Shown piece after piece: positions 60,841 through 64,000 of a stretch of 64,000 nt of DNA. The stretch covers positions 1,488,001 to 1,552,000 of the forward strand of contig CBDFHF010000003.1 in NCBI GenBank assembly GCA_965247565.1, written 5' to 3'. Both the position numbers and the translations under genes were made by a program. The first letter of the stretch is position 1; each line of letters opens with the position of its first letter. This DNA comes from CBDFHF01 sp965247565. Lineage in GTDB: Bacteria > Pseudomonadota > Gammaproteobacteria > Methylococcales > Methylomonadaceae. The notes under the pieces are model-generated. The model saw only the letters and a list, made by a program, of their open reading frames with translations, made no database searches and was not told where the DNA came from.

Positions 60841-61887
60841 TTAAATTGACTGCTGCCCATCGACACCCGCTTCAGCAAAGCTGGCCATTTCATTCAGAAA
60901 TACGATTGCCGATTGTAACAGCGGAAAAGCTAAAGCGATTCCAGAGCCTTCGCCCAATCGTAAATCTAAATTCAACAAGGCTTTGGCGTTAAAGTATTTG
61001 AGTAAGGTTTGATGACCTTGCTCATGAGATACATGGCTAAACACGCAATAATCCAACACTTCTGGATGTATTTGGCTGGCGAGTAACAGGGCCGTGCTGG
61101 CGATGAAGCCGTCAACCATAATTAGCATGCCTGATTCAGCGGCTTTAAGATAGGCTCCGGTCATCATAGATATTTCAAAACCGCCAAAAGTGGCAAGCAC
61201 GCTTAAAGGCTCTTTGCTATGCGGATGTTGCTCTAGCGCCTGCTCCAAGATGGCTAATTTATGGCTCAACTGCTCATCGTTTAAGCCAGTACCTCGACCG
61301 ACACAGTGCGCTAAAGGCAATGCGGTTAAACAATGCATCAGCAAAGCGGCTGAAGATGTATTGCCGATACCCATTTCCCCAAAACCAATGCAGTTGCAGC
61401 CTTGGGCGTGTTGTTGCAAAACCAATTCAGCGCCTGATTGTATCGCTTGCAGACACTCCGCTGAGGTCATGGCCGGTTGAATTAGAAAATTTTGCGTACC
61501 TTTGCCAATTTTTGCGTCGATCAACTGAGGATGGCTGGCTAAATCAGCGTTGATACCGGCGTCAACAATCAATAAATCTAAGCCATGTTGCTTGGCAAAT
61601 ACGCTAATCGCCGCACCGCCAGACAAAAAATTGGCGACCATTTGCGCGGTAACACTTTGCGGATAAGCGCTGACGCCGGCGGCGGTAATGCCGTGATCGC
61701 CCGCAAAAATCAGTATGCTGGGCTTGTTCAGATTTGGTGTAAGGCTGTTTTGGATAAGTCCGATTTGTAAAGCTAAAGATTCCAACTGGCCTAATGAGCC
61801 TAAAGGTTTAGTTTTTTGGTCGATTTTATTCTGTAAGGCGGAAGCTAGTGGTGAGGACACAGGGTGAATATCAAAGGTTAACGGCAC
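60841..61887 (-). CDS. cobT: nicotinate-nucleotide--dimethylbenzimidazole phosphoribosyltransferase CobT
   Basis: 348 residues. Activates 5,6-dimethylbenzimidazole (DMB) to alpha-ribazole phosphate for B12. IFAGDHGITAAGVSAYPQSVTAQM, CIGFGEMGIGNTSSAAL, and LDLRLGEGSGIALAFPLL with the catalytic Glu. Its start lies 10 nt inside the end of bluB. Confidence 0.95.
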   Translation of the reverse strand: MPLTFDIHPVSSPLASALQNKIDQKTKPLGSLGQLESLALQIGLIQNSLTPNLNKPSILIFAGDHGITAAGVSAYPQSVTAQMVANFLSGGAAISVFAKQHGLDLLIVDAGINADLASHPQLIDAKIGKGTQNFLIQPAMTSAECLQAIQSGAELVLQQHAQGCNCIGFGEMGIGNTSSAALLMHCLTALPLAHCVGRGTGLNDEQLSHKLAILEQALEQHPHSKEPLSVLATFGGFEISMMTGAYLKAAESGMLIMVDGFIASTALLLASQIHPEVLDYCVFSHVSHEQGHQTLLKYFNAKALLNLDLRLGEGSGIALAFPLLQSAIVFLNEMASFAEAGVDGQQSI

Positions 61888-62531
61888 GGCGTATTCCAGG
61901 TGTTTTCAAATAATAAAGTGTGTAAGTTTTTACGATCTGCCCAGAGTTCTTGTTCGAGCATCGGTTTGTCGTAAAACTGTTGGACATGCCCCAAGCATAA
62001 AATAGCTAGCGGCTGGCTATCCTGGGGCATAGCCAATGTCGACTTTAATGCTTCTGGCTCAAACATTGACACCCAACCCAAGCCGATGCCTTCGGCTCTG
62101 GCGGCAAGCCACATGTTTTGAATGGCACAGGACAGCGAAGCCAGATCCATTTCCGGCAGAGTGCGACGACCGAAAATGTGTTGTTCGCGTTGCTCACAGA
62201 GTGCAGCCACCCAGACTTCAGCACAATCCAGAATACCTTCTACCTTCAGTTTCATAAATTCATCTTCGCGCTCGCCCAAAGCTTTGGCGGTACGGATACG
62301 TTCCTGCTCAACCAGGTTGTGAATTTGTTGGCGTAACTGCTGACAACTGATGTGCACAAATCGCCAAGGCTGCATAAAGCCAACGCTGGGTGCATGATGC
62401 GCCGCATCTAATAGTCGAGATAATACTTCGGGGTCAATGGGCTGCGGTGAAAAATGGCGAATATCACGACGCTCATAAATGGCGCGATAGACAGCAGCGA
62501 TTTCGGCCTCGGAATAGCGATTATCGGTCAT
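61878..62531 (-). CDS. bluB: 5,6-dimethylbenzimidazole synthase BluB
   Basis: 217 residues. Cuts reduced FMN with O2 to form DMB. AIYERRDIRHFSPQPIDPE, HHAPSVGFMQPWRFVHI, and the LGWVSMFEP end are characteristic of BluB within the nitroreductase fold. Start overlaps the reductase stop (TAATG). Confidence 0.94.
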   Translation of the reverse strand: MTDNRYSEAEIAAVYRAIYERRDIRHFSPQPIDPEVLSRLLDAAHHAPSVGFMQPWRFVHISCQQLRQQIHNLVEQERIRTAKALGEREDEFMKLKVEGILDCAEVWVAALCEQREQHIFGRRTLPEMDLASLSCAIQNMWLAARAEGIGLGWVSMFEPEALKSTLAMPQDSQPLAILCLGHVQQFYDKPMLEQELWADRKNLHTLLFENTWNTPCR

Positions 62532-63541
62532 TAAAACGCAGGCGGATGCACCGCTTCAAAACCATGTACTTTTGCTTTGGGAGTAAAATTAGGTGCTTTC
62601 CAAGGTTCTTGTGTTTGTCCATTTAAAAAACCGGCCAGCCATAAAGCCTGGGAGCGAATCGGCAAAATGAAGGCATACAGTTTGCCATTGGATAATTCGG
62701 CGACATCGCCAAGCGCAAAAATGGCTTCGTCATTGGTTTGCAGGTAGTTGTTAACTTTAATGCCTCGGCCAGTTTCAAGCCCCGCAAGTTGCGCCAGTTC
62801 GGTACGCGGTTTAAAACCGCAAGAAACCAGCAAACCGTCAAACAGGTAAGAGTTTTCGGTATTTACACAGAACTTATCGTCTTGCTTGCTAAAACTTTGA
62901 AGAGCCTGATTAAACCGCACCTCAACGCCACCTTCTTCCAGCACATCGAGTAATCTGGCTGAATCATCCGCATCCAGTTGCCGTTCCATTAATCGATCCA
63001 TGGCATGAAATAAAGTGACTTTATCTCCAGCTACTGCCAAATCAGAAGCCACTTCGCAGCCAATTAACCCCCCGCCGATAATTGCCCAATGCGGGCGATG
63101 GCTTTGTTGTAAGTTTTGCCGAAAACGACGCAATTGTTTTAAATCGGCCAAGCTATTTAAACTAAAGAACAGATCGCTATAGGGTTTAAAAGGCGGAGGG
63201 ATGAATGCAGCTGACCCGGTGGCAATAATTAATTTGTCGTAACTTAGGGTATGGCTTGCCCCGGATTGACTGAGGCAAATGGTTTTGTGACCACGATCAA
63301 TTGAATTAACCTCCGCCTTACTAACCACACTGATACGATTTTCCCGTAATTGCTCGAAGGTTTTCAGAATGATAGTTTGTTCAATATCGCTTTTGGTAAA
63401 GCCACGCGACAGCAAAGGCCTGGAGTAATAGCCGTCATTTTCTTGGGTGATGACAGAGATATCGTCATCGGCATTGAGCGAGCGGTATTTTTCGGCAAAA
63501 CTAATCCCGGCAATACCAGAGCCAATGATTACAATAGCCAT
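62531..63541 (-). CDS. FAD-dependent NAD(P)H:rubredoxin reductase-like protein
   Basis: 336 residues. FAD fold VIIGSGIAGISFAEKYRSL, NAD(P)-binding IIGGGLIGCEVASDLAVAGD, and ALGDVAE near the end. Close in layout to NorW/rubredoxin reductases. Placed between rubredoxin (5 bp upstream) and bluB, it most likely reduces the rubredoxin and may also supply FMNH2 to BluB (inference). Confidence 0.9.
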   Translation of the reverse strand: MAIVIIGSGIAGISFAEKYRSLNADDDISVITQENDGYYSRPLLSRGFTKSDIEQTIILKTFEQLRENRISVVSKAEVNSIDRGHKTICLSQSGASHTLSYDKLIIATGSAAFIPPPFKPYSDLFFSLNSLADLKQLRRFRQNLQQSHRPHWAIIGGGLIGCEVASDLAVAGDKVTLFHAMDRLMERQLDADDSARLLDVLEEGGVEVRFNQALQSFSKQDDKFCVNTENSYLFDGLLVSCGFKPRTELAQLAGLETGRGIKVNNYLQTNDEAIFALGDVAELSNGKLYAFILPIRSQALWLAGFLNGQTQEPWKAPNFTPKAKVHGFEAVHPPAF

Positions 63542-63546
63542 AAGAT

Positions 63547-63717
63547 TTAGTCAATTAGTGAAAAATCGCTTTTTTGGGCGCCGCATTCAGGACAGTGCCA
63601 GTCATTGGGTAAATCGTCCCATAAAGTGCCCGGTGGAATGTCGGAATCCGGATCACCTTCTTCCTCATCATAAATATGTCCGCAAATATCACATTGGTAT
63701 CTTTTGTACTCTGACAT
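63547..63717 (-). CDS. rubredoxin
   Basis: 56 residues from the ATG at 63717 to the TAA at 63547-63549. Iron ligands in CDICGHIYDEEEGDPDSDIP and CPECGAQ, with the usual PPGT-x-W-x-DLP-x-DW segment, all intact. One-electron carrier; its reductase gene begins 5 nt after its stop. A clear gene despite its size. Confidence 0.95.
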   Translation of the reverse strand: MSEYKRYQCDICGHIYDEEEGDPDSDIPPGTLWDDLPNDWHCPECGAQKSDFSLID

Positions 63718-63838
63718 GATGGTTCTCCAGTAATGATTGAAATCTAGTCGACTTTAACACCGCATAGCCTTGATTGCCAACCATGCAAATTCTCGTTAAC
63801 ATGCCGAGGCTTACAACACCTCTTTGAGCGCACCGTTT

Positions 63839-64000
63839 ATGAAACCAGACAGTGGAAGTATACAAAAACGTTACGACCGTATCGCCCCTTATTTTGATGG
63901 TATGGAGGCAGTGATGGAGGGCTTGTTTATGAAAAGCTGGCGCAAGAAGCTATGGGCAAAAGTGGAAGGTCATCATGTTTTGGAAGTAGGTGTCGGTACA
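63839..64000 (+). CDS. class I SAM-dependent methyltransferase, 3' end outside window
   Basis: 54 codons from the ATG at 63839 to the right edge. RYDRIAPYFDGMEAVMEGLF and the SAM motif VLEVGVGT are visible. The family resembles PmtA/UbiE-type lipid or quinone methyltransferases; the substrate cannot be told. Confidence 0.8.
   Translation, partial: MKPDSGSIQKRYDRIAPYFDGMEAVMEGLFMKSWRKKLWAKVEGHHVLEVGVGT

Noticed and set aside
63718..63838. possible cobalamin riboswitch upstream of the rubredoxin-bluB-cobT operon
   Set aside because: No B12-box-like sequence or space for the structure.

Overview
The window looks like a chromosomal segment of a gammaproteobacterium, most likely a methanotroph-type member of the Methylococcales; this assignment is inference. 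The housekeeping backbone is gammaproteobacterial: 4.5S RNA-dnaX-ybaB-recR, zapA with 6S RNA, ygfB-pepP-ubiH-ubiI, pilSR, a polA-yjgA-cmoM stretch, sucCD, nadE, yajQ. PEP-CTERM/exosortase traits (a PEP-CTERM protein, a TIGR04073 protein and a PrsR regulator), heavy investment in copper handling and a bluB-cobT cluster fit that group. No methane monooxygenase gene is visible, so the lineage is not proven.

Layout. 0-4.6 kb: a coiled-coil membrane protein cut by the left edge, then the 4.5S RNA and the dnaX-ybaB-recR-HIT run. 4.7-10.5 kb: TIGR04073 protein, an orphan heavy-metal-type RND permease, a PEP-CTERM protein and an NlpE-like copper-response protein. 10.6-24.0 kb: the most unusual stretch. 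Two FtsX-type permeases (10.6-13.0) and their likely ATPase and adaptor partners (22.1-24.0) lie on the same strand but are separated by about 9 kb. That 9 kb holds a polysaccharide-type operon: a TackOD1-GGDEF regulator, a family 2 glycosyltransferase and a HlyD-like protein, with a convergent secreted TIM-barrel protein. Three insertion sequences, one nested in another, have broken the regulator into three pieces. The pieces can be rejoined base by base using the target duplications, giving a 480-residue protein whose stop codon lies 2 nt before the glycosyltransferase. The hlyD-like gene also carries a frameshift, so the system is decaying.

24.1-29.5 kb: a copper cluster on the minus strand: a SafE/UreH-like membrane protein, a CopA-type ATPase, a CxxC-less HMA-like membrane protein, and three small proteins, including a 55-residue zinc-ribbon protein. 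Long perfect palindromes sharing one core sit upstream. 29.8-31.8 kb: FMN reductase, DUF502 and TauE-family genes. 32.0-39.6 kb: mscL, clpB (with a clear sigma-32 promoter), mgtE, polA. 39.7-47.5 kb: yjgA, cmoM, 6S RNA, zapA, a TIGR02449 coiled coil, then the divergent ygfB-pepP-ubiH-ubiI operon and a membrane-anchored protein of unknown function.

47.6-53.2 kb: pilR/pilS, sucCD and a decayed DUF433/DUF5615 toxin-antitoxin pair. 53.3-57.7 kb: nadE, a TerD-trypsin fusion protein, prsR. 57.9-60.8 kb: Slp lipoprotein, TIGR01777, TIGR02450, YajQ and HugZ-like genes. 60.8-63.7 kb: a tight operon rubredoxin - FAD reductase - bluB - cobT, which suggests a dedicated reductant supply for making the B12 lower ligand. 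The right edge cuts a SAM-dependent methyltransferase.

All family names come from recognition of motifs and overall sequence; no database search was run.
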